The notes below the pieces were generated by a model. That model did no database searches and was not told the DNA's origin. It was given only the letters and a program-made list of their open reading frames with translations. From NCBI RefSeq assembly GCF_001905005.1, contig NZ_LWKZ01000026.1, positions 62,001 through 126,000 on the forward strand: a stretch of 64,000 bases of DNA. The letters are read 5' to 3'. Below are positions 51,566 to 59,792 of this stretch, piece after piece. Positions within the stretch are counted from its first letter, which is position 1; every line of letters starts with the position of its first letter. The DNA is from Streptomyces sp. CB02923 (GTDB lineage Bacteria; Actinomycetota; Actinomycetes; Streptomycetales; Streptomycetaceae). The position numbers and the translations under genes are program-made.

Positions 51566-52885
51566 ATGCCGATCAGCGGGACGACCGCGGCAGAGATCGC
51601 CGGGAGTGTGCGGGACCTGATCGCGTCGGGTGAGCTGGCGCCGCAGGACCTGCTGCCGCCGGTGCGCGCGCTCGCGGAGGAGCTGGGCGTGAACCGCAAC
51701 ACGGTCGCCTCGGCCTACCGGCAGCTGGTGGCCGCAGCTGAGGCCGTGACGCGTGGACGCGGCGGGACAGCGGTGGCGGGGGTGCCGCAACTGGCCAGCG
51801 AGGGGGCGTGGTTCGGCGGTCGGCTGACCGATCTGGCCAGCGGCAACCCCGACCCGCAGCTGTTGCCCGACGCGCTCCAGGCTCTGCGCGGCGGCGGGTA
51901 CCAGCCGGCGTTGTACGGCTCACCGCCGGTCGACGAGCGGCTGGCCGGGTGGGCCGTGCGGCAGTACGCACCGGACATCGGTGACAGCGGCTTCCGTGTC
52001 GTAGTCACGCACGGCGCGGTCGACGCGACGGAGCGGCTGCTGAACGCCTACCTGACCCGGGGGGACGCGGTGGCGGTCGAGGACCCGTGCTTCCTGGCGA
52101 GCATCGGCACACTGCGGCTGAACGGCTTCCGGACGGTGGCGGTGGCGGTCGACGGGCAGGGGATGCGTCCGGACGCCCTGCGTGCGGCTCTGGAGAGCGG
52201 GGTGCGGGCGGTGGTGTGTACGCCGCGCGCGCACAACCCGACCGGCGTGAGCATCACCGGGGAGCGTGCCGCCGAACTCCGGGAGGTCCTCGCGGGTCAT
52301 CCTCAGGTCCAGGTCATCGAGGACGACCATTTCTGGGCGGTCTCCCGCTCCTCCTATCACCGGATCACGCCTCCGGGCCTCTCGCGGTGGGCGCTGGTAC
52401 GGTCGGCGTCGAAGTTCCTCGGCCCGGACCTGCGTCTGGCGCTGGTCGCCTGCGACCAGGAGACCGCGAGCCGCCTCGGCACCCGGCTCAACACCGGGGC
52501 GACGTGGGTCAGCGGCCTGCTCCAGCACGCCGCTCACGTTCTCCTCACCGACCCCGATGTCATCGCCCTCACCGCGCGGGCGCGCGAGACCTACGTACGA
52601 CGCGGTGACCGGCTCCTGGCACGGCTCGGCGAACACGGAATCAGGGTCCCGGACGGCTACCGGCCGGACGGCCTGAACGTCTGGGTCCCGCTGCCGTCCC
52701 CCGCGCGTCCGGTCGCGGACGCCCTCGCGCGGCGCGGCTGGGCCGTACAGCCCGGCGGCCTGTTCACCTCGGGACCGTCCGAAGCCCAGGCCCTGCGGGT
52801 GACGACCTCCACGCTCACCGACGAGCAGGCCACGCAGTTCACCGCCGACCTCGCCGACGTCCTGAACCTCCCCGGTCGCCCCTGA
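51566..52885 (+). CDS. MocR/PtsJ-like regulator (GntR HTH fused to aminotransferase)
   Basis: A 439-residue protein. A GntR-type wHTH occupies residues 1-70 (LAEELGVNRNTVASAYRQLV). A class I aminotransferase-like domain follows, with the PLP Lys in RSASKFLGPDLRLALV and the conserved PHNPTG-like AHNPTGVSI. MocR proteins bind PLP and amino acid or vitamin B6-type ligands. GGAGG lies 8 bases before the ATG. It heads a co-directional set of three metabolic genes that it may control. Confidence 0.92.
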   Translation: MPISGTTAAEIAGSVRDLIASGELAPQDLLPPVRALAEELGVNRNTVASAYRQLVAAAEAVTRGRGGTAVAGVPQLASEGAWFGGRLTDLASGNPDPQLLPDALQALRGGGYQPALYGSPPVDERLAGWAVRQYAPDIGDSGFRVVVTHGAVDATERLLNAYLTRGDAVAVEDPCFLASIGTLRLNGFRTVAVAVDGQGMRPDALRAALESGVRAVVCTPRAHNPTGVSITGERAAELREVLAGHPQVQVIEDDHFWAVSRSSYHRITPPGLSRWALVRSASKFLGPDLRLALVACDQETASRLGTRLNTGATWVSGLLQHAAHVLLTDPDVIALTARARETYVRRGDRLLARLGEHGIRVPDGYRPDGLNVWVPLPSPARPVADALARRGWAVQPGGLFTSGPSEAQALRVTTSTLTDEQATQFTADLADVLNLPGRP

Positions 52886-53084
52886 CCGACCTGCGGGGCC
52901 CTCGCCTACGCAGCCCTGTGCCACCGATGGCGCACTCTCCGCCTCCCTGCGCCACCGACGTCTCTGTCCCCGTCCCCCTTTTCCGTCTTCGTCTCCTGTC
53001 CCCGGCCGGGTGCGGCGTGTGCTGCGTGGCGCCGGACCACAACCACAGCGCGCACCCCCGCCTTGCAGAGAGGCAGGCTTCGCC

Positions 53085-53582
53085 ATGCGTACACACTTCG
53101 TCGTCCACGAGTCGTTCGAGGCCCCGGGAGCCTACGAGGACTGGGCCCGCGCCCTGCGCTACGAGATCGGCTACTCCCGCGTCTCCGACGGCGACGCCCT
53201 GCCCGGGAGCGCGGACGGCATCGACCTGCTGATCGTGCTGGGCGGCCCCCAGCGGCCCAGCACGACCACCAAGGAATGCGGCCACTGGCACAACGACATG
53301 CCGGGACTGACCGACGACACCACCGTGCCGGCCACCAGCGAGGGCTGCCCCCGCCAGATCGTCGCCTACAGCCGGTACGTGTACGGCTTCCAGCGCCACC
53401 TGGAGTTCACCCCGGACTGCATCGAGGCCCTGATCGCACACGACGAGAAGGAACTGGCCGCGATCACCGACCGCCCCTACGTCCAGCAGCCCGACCAGCT
53501 GCGGGCCAACGACTACACCGAGATGAACGCCAAGCTCATGACGTTCCTCGACCGGCTCGCCGCGGACCACGCCGGCTGCTGA
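53085..53582 (+). CDS. Class I glutamine amidotransferase-like protein lacking its nucleophile
   Basis: A 165-residue protein whose two ends match YfeJ-type amidotransferases: MRTHFVVHESFEAPGAY at the start, then DLLIVLGGPQRPSTTTKEC, and GHWHNDMPGLTDDTTV to the end. Family members run to about 240 residues. About 70 residues that carry the nucleophile elbow (GICLGSQL) are missing, and the flanks are joined in frame near residue 65 (about 53280). The His-Glu part of the triad remains (RHLEF). The protein cannot be an active amidotransferase; it may be a recent in-frame deletion or a binding-only derivative. It is placed between MocR and the aldolase. Confidence 0.85.
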   Translation: MRTHFVVHESFEAPGAYEDWARALRYEIGYSRVSDGDALPGSADGIDLLIVLGGPQRPSTTTKECGHWHNDMPGLTDDTTVPATSEGCPRQIVAYSRYVYGFQRHLEFTPDCIEALIAHDEKELAAITDRPYVQQPDQLRANDYTEMNAKLMTFLDRLAADHAGC

Positions 53583-53677
53583 TCCGAACCGGGCGCCGCC
53601 CGGCACCTTCTCCCCACAGACCCCGGACACAGAGCCCGCCGACCCCGGCCGGCCCTGGGAACTGGAGCAGTGAGCAC

Positions 53678-54475
53678 ATGGCAACCACCCTGCACGACTC
53701 CAAGGACGTCCTTGTCGGACGTGCCGAACAGCAGATGCGCGAGCACTTCGCCGACTCGGAACTGACCGTACGGCAGAAGCTGGCCCTCACCTGCCGCATC
53801 GCCTTCGACGGCGGCCACGACTCGGGACTCGCCGGCCAGATCAGCGCGCGCGGCCAGGCGGCCGGCACCTACTACACCCAGCGCCTGGGCCTCGGCTTCG
53901 ACGAGATCGACGAGGACAACCTCCTCCTCGTCGACGAGGACCTGACGGTCCTGGAGGGCCGCGGCATGCCCAACCCCGCCAACCGCTTCCACTCCTGGAT
54001 CTACCGGGAACGCGAAGACGTCAACTGCATCATCCACACCCACTCGCTGCACACCGCGGCCCTCGCCATGCTCGAAGTCCCCCTGATGGTCTCCCACATG
54101 GACACCACTCCCCTCTACGAGGACTGCGCCTTCCTCAAGGAATGGCCCGGCGTCCCCGTCGGCAACGAGGAAGGCGAGATCATCTCGGCCGCCCTCGGCG
54201 ACAAGCGCGCCATCCTCCTCGCCCATCACGGCCAGCTCGTCACCGGCGCCACCATCGAAGAGGCATGCACCCTGGCGATGCTCATCGAACGCGCCGCCCG
54301 CCTCCAACTGCTCGCCATGGCCGCCGGGACCATCCAGCCGCTCGACCCCGGCCTCGCCCGCGAGGCCCACGACTGGACCTCCACCGACCGTCGCAGCAAG
54401 GCCAACTTCGCGTACTACGCCCGCAGGGCCCTGCGCAACCACCCCGACTGCCTCACCAGCGAGGTGGACCTCTGA
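53678..54475 (+). CDS. Class II aldolase/adducin family protein
   Basis: A 265-residue protein. The metal site is in IIHTHSLHTAAL with a third His region AHHGQLVTG, and SGLAGQISAR is the family's N-terminal block. It cleaves or forms C-C bonds on small hydroxy acids or sugar acids, or acts as a decarboxylase. Its stop overlaps the start of the DapA-like gene (TGATG), so the two are coupled. The pairing suggests a catabolic pathway that yields pyruvate. Confidence 0.92.
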   Translation: MATTLHDSKDVLVGRAEQQMREHFADSELTVRQKLALTCRIAFDGGHDSGLAGQISARGQAAGTYYTQRLGLGFDEIDEDNLLLVDEDLTVLEGRGMPNPANRFHSWIYREREDVNCIIHTHSLHTAALAMLEVPLMVSHMDTTPLYEDCAFLKEWPGVPVGNEEGEIISAALGDKRAILLAHHGQLVTGATIEEACTLAMLIERAARLQLLAMAAGTIQPLDPGLAREAHDWTSTDRRSKANFAYYARRALRNHPDCLTSEVDL

Positions 54476-55410
54476 TGTCCCAGCAGCCCCTCAAGGGAAT
54501 CATCGCCTACCCCGTCACCCCCTTCGACCCGGGCACCGGCGCAGTCGACCACAACGCGCTGCGCCGGCTCACCGACCGCCTGGTGACCACGGGCAGCCAC
54601 GCCGTCGCCCCGCTGGGCAGCACCGGTGAGAGCGCCTACCTGGGCGAAGCCGAGTGGGACGCCGTCTGCGAAACCGTCCTGAACACCGTGAACGGACGCG
54701 TCCCGACCCTGGTCGGCGTCGCGCACCTGACCACCGAGGGCACCGTCCGCCGCGCCCGGGTCGCCGCCCGGCTCGGGGCCGGCGCCGTCATGGTGCTCCC
54801 GCAGGTGTACTGGAAGCTGACCGAGGCCGAACTCGCCCGGCACTACGCCGAGGTGGCAGCTGCCACCGACCTGCCGGTCATGCTCTACAACAACCCCGGC
54901 ACCAGCGGAACCGACCTCCTGCCCGAGACCATCGTCAAACTCGCCCGGGAAGTCCCCAACCTCACCATGGTCAAGGAGAGTTCCGGCGACGTCGCCCGCT
55001 TCACCGCACTGCGGGAACTGTCCGAGGGCACCTTGTCGGTCTACAACGGCAACAACCCCGTCGCCCTCGACGCCTTCCGCGCCGGTGCCGCGGGCTGGTG
55101 CACCGCCGCCCCCTGCCTTGTCCCCGACTGGACACTCCAGCTCTACACCGCCGCGATCCGCGGACAGGACGAACGGGCCGACGCGATCCTGGCCGAACTC
55201 CTGCCGTTCCTGCGGTTCATCGTCGGCCACGGCCTGCCCCGCACCATCAAGGCAGGACTCCAGCTCCATAACCGTCCCGCCGGACCGCCCCGAGCACCCC
55301 TGCTGCCCCTGCCCGACAAAGAGACCCAGCAACTCCAGGACCTCCTGGACCGGCTCGGACCCCACCCCTACCTCGACAGCGACGTACTGCCAGGGCCGAC
55401 CACGCCCTGA
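54475..55410 (+). CDS. DapA/NanA-family class I aldolase
   Basis: A 311-residue TIM-barrel lyase. The alpha-keto acid site GSTGE is at 49-53, the catalytic Tyr138 is in MLYNNPGTSG, and the Schiff-base Lys167 is in MVKESSG. These fit dihydrodipicolinate synthase and its relatives that add or remove pyruvate. The setting with a class II aldolase and a MocR regulator suggests a catabolic role rather than lysine synthesis. It starts at the shared A of TGATG with the aldolase. The last 40 residues are Pro/Leu-rich. Confidence 0.92.
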   Translation: MSQQPLKGIIAYPVTPFDPGTGAVDHNALRRLTDRLVTTGSHAVAPLGSTGESAYLGEAEWDAVCETVLNTVNGRVPTLVGVAHLTTEGTVRRARVAARLGAGAVMVLPQVYWKLTEAELARHYAEVAAATDLPVMLYNNPGTSGTDLLPETIVKLAREVPNLTMVKESSGDVARFTALRELSEGTLSVYNGNNPVALDAFRAGAAGWCTAAPCLVPDWTLQLYTAAIRGQDERADAILAELLPFLRFIVGHGLPRTIKAGLQLHNRPAGPPRAPLLPLPDKETQQLQDLLDRLGPHPYLDSDVLPGPTTP

Positions 55411-55938
55411 CCCAGCCGACAGGGAAGAGTTCCGTGCAGGAAGAGGCATCCGCACAGGAGCTGGGCAACGCCCCGCCTCTGTGAGCGCCGTCCGGGAGGC
55501 TGCCTACCTCCCGGACGGCACGTGCGCGCGCCCCGAAAGGGCAAGCACTGCGGTCGGCTTCAGGTCATCACCGAGGACATGCTGCACACCGCGCCCCCGC
55601 CGAATCGCCTTCCAGGAAACTGTCGCTGTCGCGGTAAATGCCGGATTTACCGCGGTGGCCCCCCTACCGTGATCATCACGACCTGCGGCGGGGCATTCCG
55701 GCCGCCAGGCGAGGTGTACGCATTTACTGCGGCAGCGCGAGGAGGACGGGGCAGGCGTGACGATCGAACCAGTGACCGAACTCGGGAGCGGGAGCGGCTC
55801 ATGCGGCGGCCAGTCGTTGGCTGGTCGACTCCAGGTTCGTCGCCTGAGCTCACCGCCGGCACCAGGGACGACTGCAGGCCGTCGCGCCGCAGCCACCCGG
55901 CCGGAAATCAGTCGTCGTGCATGCACGTCAGGTTGGGT
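55411..55938. other. Gene-free stretch with an operator-like palindrome
   Basis: About 530 bases with no supported gene between the DapA-like and response-regulator stops (convergent). It is not simply a terminator region: it holds a 25-base inverted repeat at 55630-55654 and a related half-site at 55722-55732. Confidence 0.5.
55630..55654. promoter_or_regulatory. Inverted repeat with third half-site
   Basis: CGCGGTAAAT-GCCGG-ATTTACCGCG is a perfect 10-5-10 inverted repeat. ATTTACTGCGG at 55722-55732 repeats one half with a single change. It could be an operator of a lost gene. Confidence 0.55.
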
Positions 55939-56595
55939 TCAGTGCTCCACCCGGCCGGTGTCGTACGCCCACATCGCGATCTCGACCCTGTTTCGAGCGC
56001 CGATCTTGGTCAGCAGGCTGGCGACGTGGGTCTTGGCGGTCGTCAAGCCGATGAATAGCTCGTCGGCGATCTCGGCGTTCGTGCGGCCACGGGCGACCAG
56101 CGTCAGCACCTCCTCCTCGCGTTCGGTGAGCGGCTCGACCGGTTGGGTCCGTCGGCTCGATGGTTCCCTGGCGGCGAGGGTGGCCAGCAGCCGCCGGGTG
56201 ATGTTCGGCGCGATCAGCGCATCGCCGACGGCGGCGGCATGGACGGCCTGGACGAGCAGCTCCGGCCCGGCGTCCTTGAGCAGAAAGCCTCGGGCGCCGG
56301 CCCGGAGCGCGCCGTGGACGTACTCGTCGAGGTCGAATGTCGTGATCACCACTACCGCGATCGGGTCCGGGACGCCCCGCCCTGCGAGGAGCCGGGTCAC
56401 CTCGATGCCGTCGAGCCCGGGCATCTGGATGTCGACCAGGCACACGTCGGGGCGGAGCCGATGCGCCAGCTCGACGGCGGCGTGGCCGTCGGCGGCCTGG
56501 CCGACGACCTCGATGTCGGGCTGCGCGTCAAGGATCATCGACAGGCCGGTGCGCACCAGATCTTGGTCGTCGGCCACCAGCACGCGCACCGTCAT
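55939..56595 (-). CDS. NarL/LuxR-type response regulator
   Basis: A 218-residue regulator. The receiver has the phospho-acceptor Asp55 in CLVDIQMPGLDG and the conserved Lys in FLLKDAG. The C-terminal LuxR HTH reads LTEREEEVLTLVARGRTNAE. Start ATG 56595 overlaps the stop of the histidine kinase gene (ATGA). With the kinase it forms a typical Streptomyces two-component pair. It may have controlled the ABC transporter whose remains lie at 58667. Confidence 0.95.
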   Translation of the reverse strand: MTVRVLVADDQDLVRTGLSMILDAQPDIEVVGQAADGHAAVELAHRLRPDVCLVDIQMPGLDGIEVTRLLAGRGVPDPIAVVVITTFDLDEYVHGALRAGARGFLLKDAGPELLVQAVHAAAVGDALIAPNITRRLLATLAAREPSSRRTQPVEPLTEREEEVLTLVARGRTNAEIADELFIGLTTAKTHVASLLTKIGARNRVEIAMWAYDTGRVEH

Positions 56596-57734
56596 CGGCG
56601 TACCTTCGTCGGCAGTTCGGCGTCGACCGTCCACCCGCCCTCGGGCGCCGGCCCGGCACGCAGCGTGCCGCCGAGCAGCTGCACACGCTCGGTCATCCCC
56701 AGCAGCCCGAAGCCGTGGTTCACCGACCGTGCCGGGTCGATCTGTCCGTCGTCGGTCACGCGTAATCGAAGCCTTCCCGCGCCCTCTACGACCCGGATCA
56801 TCACACGCGAGGCGTTGCGGGCGTGCCGCAGGGCGTTGGTCAGCGCCTCTTGCGCCAGCCGGTAGACCGCCGCGTCGACCTGGGGCGGAAGTTCATCCAG
56901 GTCATCTGGCAACTCCACGTCGACGGTCGGGACCGGGGCGCGTCGGGCGAGGGACATCAGGTCGGCAATGCCGGGCCGGGGGGCGTACTCCGTCGGCGCT
57001 CCGTCGCGCAGCACCCGAACCATCGCCCGCATCTCCGCGAGCGTCCGCGACGCTTCCCCTTCGATGACCGCCAGCGTCTCGAGCGCCGCTTCAGGTCGCT
57101 GCCCGGCGATCGCCCGGCCCGCCTGCGCCTGCACAGCGATCGCCGAGACGTGGTGGGCGATCATGTCGTGCAGCTCGCGCGCGAGGCCGACCCGCTCCTG
57201 GCTGCGGATCTGGTCCACCGCCCGGCGCCGGCTCTCGGCGCGGTAGCGGAACGCCGCTCCGCCCGCCGCCGCCGCCGCCAGCACGGCGAGCCCGCCGAAG
57301 AGCTCGGTCGGCCCGGTGTAGTCGGTCACCATGCCGAATACCGCAGCAACCGCCACCACCGCCATCCCGATCACGATCTCGCGTCCTGAGTCCCAGCGGA
57401 CCAGCGCGTAGACGAACACCAGGATGTAGGTCATCGTGTTCAGGCCCACGCTCTGGGCCCCGCCCAGCAGGTTCGCCAGTCCCAACGCCGTCGCGGTGCC
57501 GAAGGCCACCACGACACAGGCCAACGGGTGGGTACGCCGCCACAGCAGCACCGGTGCAATTCCGACCGCCACGATCGTCGCGAACGGCCGCCAGGCGACG
57601 TCGTCCCGGAGGACTCCCTCCAGCAGCGCCGTCACCATCAACACCCCGACCAGCACCCAGTCGCGCGACACCCGTTCGGGAGCGTCCGTGGCGCGGGGCT
57701 CGGCCCACAGCGAGCTCAGGGCGTTGGTAAGCAC
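56592..57734 (-). CDS. HisKA_3 sensor histidine kinase
   Basis: A 380-residue kinase. Five to six hydrophobic segments fill residues about 25-165. HisKA_3 follows with His189 in ARELHDMIAHHVS, then an HATPase with N-box EALTNALRHA and GFGLLGMTERV. The start is GTG. It is coupled to the response regulator by a 4-base overlap. The membrane input domain has almost no extracellular loops, so it probably senses the membrane or a transporter. Confidence 0.95.
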   Translation of the reverse strand: MLTNALSSLWAEPRATDAPERVSRDWVLVGVLMVTALLEGVLRDDVAWRPFATIVAVGIAPVLLWRRTHPLACVVVAFGTATALGLANLLGGAQSVGLNTMTYILVFVYALVRWDSGREIVIGMAVVAVAAVFGMVTDYTGPTELFGGLAVLAAAAAGGAAFRYRAESRRRAVDQIRSQERVGLARELHDMIAHHVSAIAVQAQAGRAIAGQRPEAALETLAVIEGEASRTLAEMRAMVRVLRDGAPTEYAPRPGIADLMSLARRAPVPTVDVELPDDLDELPPQVDAAVYRLAQEALTNALRHARNASRVMIRVVEGAGRLRLRVTDDGQIDPARSVNHGFGLLGMTERVQLLGGTLRAGPAPEGGWTVDAELPTKVRR

Positions 57735-57893
57735 CCACCCAGCCTAGGGACCGCGGAGGCGTCGGGGACCGATCGAAAGAACGAGACGCCGCTCCTCCCG
57801 ACGGCCGAGGCGGGTCCGGCCTCGACGCCGAGGTGTCCGCCGCCGGGCTCAGCGATCGTGGACCTACCGATCCTCACCACAACAACGGAGCCC

Positions 57894-58361
57894 ATGATGA
57901 GAACGCGTCAACCCGCCACCACACTGGATGACCAGCGGATCTCGGTGAGGGCCAAGCTCGCCGCAGCGTGGACAAGCTTCATGTTCCTGTACGCCTACGT
58001 GGACATTCTCGCCTTCTTCAAGCCCGGTGTCGTCGATGGCATCCTGGTCGGCGACATCTGGGAGTTCGACATCAGCCAGACGTTGTTGACCGTCTTCCTC
58101 GCGCTCATCGCGATCCCGATCCTCATGGTCGTGCTGTCGATGACGCTGCCCGCCCGGGCGAACCGCATCACGAACCTCATCGTGGCCTCGGTACAGGTCC
58201 CCTACGCGGCATTCAACGCGGTGGGCGAGTCCTGGACGTACTTCTACGGCCTTGGCGTCGCACTGGAAGTGATCATTCTCGCCCTCATCCTGCGGTACGC
58301 CTGGACCTGGCCCCGCACCGTCGGCGACCACGGCGACCATGGCCACCAGCCCGGATCGTGA
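57894..58361 (+). CDS. DUF6326 membrane protein
   Basis: A 155-residue protein with four hydrophobic segments (AWTSFMFLYAYVDILAFF, LLTVFLALIAIPILMVVLS, and two near the end). The block RVAKLAAAWTSFMFLYAYVD-like opening and the YAWTWPR end match an actinobacterial family I know as DUF6326. It is divergent from the histidine kinase. Two adjacent ATGs (57894, 57897) could start it. Function unknown. Confidence 0.85.
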   Translation: MMRTRQPATTLDDQRISVRAKLAAAWTSFMFLYAYVDILAFFKPGVVDGILVGDIWEFDISQTLLTVFLALIAIPILMVVLSMTLPARANRITNLIVASVQVPYAAFNAVGESWTYFYGLGVALEVIILALILRYAWTWPRTVGDHGDHGHQPGS

Positions 58362-58385
58362 AACCGTTCGCGGTCAGTAGCAAGC

Positions 58386-58490
58386 GTGAACCCAAGCTCA
58401 GTCCCCGTCCTGTTCGGAGCCGTCTGCCTCGGTGCCGCGGTGTGGGCCTGCTGGCGGTGGGACACCGACTACCACTGGGACGTCGCGTAG
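58386..58490 (+). CDS. Small membrane peptide ORF
   Basis: Thirty-four residues from a GTG: MNPSSVPVLFGAVCLGAAVW then a Trp/Asp-rich end. One hydrophobic segment predicts a single-pass peptide. It ends within the stem of the perfect hairpin at 58487-58510. No family is recognised. Confidence 0.4.
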   Translation: MNPSSVPVLFGAVCLGAAVWACWRWDTDYHWDVA

Positions 58491-58510
58491 GGGCCTTCCA
58501 AGGCCCCTAC
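58487..58510 (+). terminator. Perfect short hairpin
   Basis: GTAGGGGCCTT and its exact complement AAGGCCCCTAC are separated by CC. It is a compact terminator-like palindrome after the small ORF and the DUF6326 gene. Confidence 0.65.
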
Positions 58511-58529
58511 CGGCAGGTCACATCATCGG

Positions 58530-58670
58530 ATGCGCACACGGGCCCACCGCATCGTCGACACCGACCCCAAGCGCGGCAACGTCGTCGTCCGCGGCACTGG
58601 CACCCGCCACGACGAGCCGACGTATCAGGTCCGCCAGTCCCCACGAACACCCAGGAGGCCCCGGTCATGA
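58530..58670 (+). CDS. Small ORF upstream of the ABC remnant
   Basis: A 46-residue frame (MRTRAHRIVDTDPKRGNVVV...) ending as ATGA over the start of the ABC ATPase remnant. Its composition is protein-like for 30 residues and then Arg/Pro-rich. It is not recognised and may be debris. Confidence 0.3.
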   Translation: MRTRAHRIVDTDPKRGNVVVRGTGTRHDEPTYQVRQSPRTPRRPRS

Positions 58671-58922
58671 TCCAGGCACACCAGCTCACCAAGCACTACG
58701 GCGACAAGACCGCCGTGCCCCCGGCCGCAGCGCCCGCCCGCACCTGCGTGCGATGGCCGCCACCCGACAACATCAAGACTTCCCGCGTCAGCGGGTCATC
58801 GAGATGCCCAGTCTCGCCGGGGCCGCGACCAAGCGCGTCGGCGGGTTCTCCCTCGGCATGAGCCAACGCCTGGGCATCGCCGCCGCACTCCTGGGTGACC
58901 CCCGAACGCCGACGATGGTCTC
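58667..58922 (+). pseudogene. ABC transporter ATPase, gutted by internal deletion
   Basis: AGGAGG and an ATG open a typical ABC start, MIQAHQLTKHYGDKTAV. The Walker A region is then missing. After a frame change the signature region appears: AGAATKRVGGFSLGMSQRLG, then IAAALLGDPRTP. The Walker B end is missing too. About 70 residues around Walker A are deleted. The LGMSQRLG form belongs to drug-export ATPases that sit beside two-component systems, as here. Confidence 0.85.
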
Positions 58923-59107
58923 TGCCCAGTCCAGGCTGAGAACACGTCAACGTCCGCTTCTCGGCATGAGAAGACACCAGCGGCGCCGGCTCACGGGCGT
59001 CGCCCGAAGGGTGATTGTTTCGAACGAGGATGCTGGGCACGTCCATCGGATCTTGAAAGATGTCCGTGACGGGGCGACAGTGGGTCACTTCGGTGTCACC
59101 GTCATCC

Positions 59108-59493
59108 GTGTGTGCTGACCTGCTCGGGATCGTATTTCCGCACCTGGATGCGGTGTTGGTGGAACGGGTGTGGGTGGAGAGTGGCACGGTGCGTGTTGCC
59201 GCCCGTACCCGTGACGGGGTTGGGCTGGCCCGTCCGGACTGCGGGGAGGTCTCCGCGCGGGTGCACAGCCGGTACGGGCGGGTGGTGGCTGATCTTGCAG
59301 TCGGCAGCCGGCCGGTGGAGATCGAGCTCACGGTGCGGCGGTTCTTCTGCGACCGGCCGGATTGCGGTCGCCGGACGTTCGCCGAGCAGGTCGAGGACCT
59401 GACCGTGCGCACTGGGCGTCGACGAGTTCGCGCTCAGGCGCGGCCACCGGTATGCGACGCTCCTTCTCGGCCTGGAGGCCCGGCGTCCGGTGG
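59108..59493 (+). pseudogene. ISL3-family transposase fragment
   Basis: The first part encodes the ISL3 N-terminus (CADLLGIVFPHLDAVLVERV, then CGEVSARVHSRYGRVVADL and the Cys pair FFCDRPDCGRR). At about 59410 the frame shifts and the start of the catalytic domain follows (LGVDEFALRRGHRYATLLLG, LEARRPVD). About 100 residues between these are gone and the rest of the transposase is absent. The fragment is joined directly to a copy of the MDR reductase 3' end. Confidence 0.88.
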
Positions 59494-59570
59494 ACGGCAT
59501 CGACCGGGCGGTGGAGGCGTTCCTGGGGATGATGGACGGGCGCAATACGGGGAAGATGCTGGTACGGCTG
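59494..59570 (+). repeat. 77-bp exact copy of an oxidoreductase 3' end
   Basis: Identical to 50390-50466, the end of the reductase gene at 49462. The stop TGA of the original is CGA here. The copy continues with weaker similarity (GCGGCC.C.GTACG.GCCCGGC-TCGCCGCC). Confidence 0.92.
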
Positions 59571-59663
59571 CGAGCTGGGGGCGGCCACCGTACGAGCCCG
59601 GCGTCGCCGCCAAACGCCCGTACACACATGACGTTTTCTCGCTGCTTCAGGGGACTTGCCGTC

Positions 59664-59753
59664 GTGGTCCCCGCACATGCGGGGCTGATCCCCCGGCCAG
59701 CCCGCCGAGGACACCGCGCAGTCCGTGGTCCCCGCACACGCGGGGGCCCGGCC
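59664..59753 (+). CRISPR. One-spacer type I-E CRISPR relic
   Basis: A 29-base repeat (starting GTGGTCCCCGCACATGCGGG) at 59664-59692, a 32-base spacer at 59693-59724, and a second repeat (starting GTGGTCCCCGCACACGCGGG) at 59725-59753 with a degenerate last third. Repeat and spacer lengths are exactly those of type I-E, and the hairpin core CCCCGC...GCGGGG is intact in both. No cas gene is in the window. The decayed second repeat fits the trailer end of an array. Confidence 0.85.
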
Positions 59754-59792
59754 CGCAGATTGAGCTGGGGGTAGCTCTCCTTCGGGGCCTCC

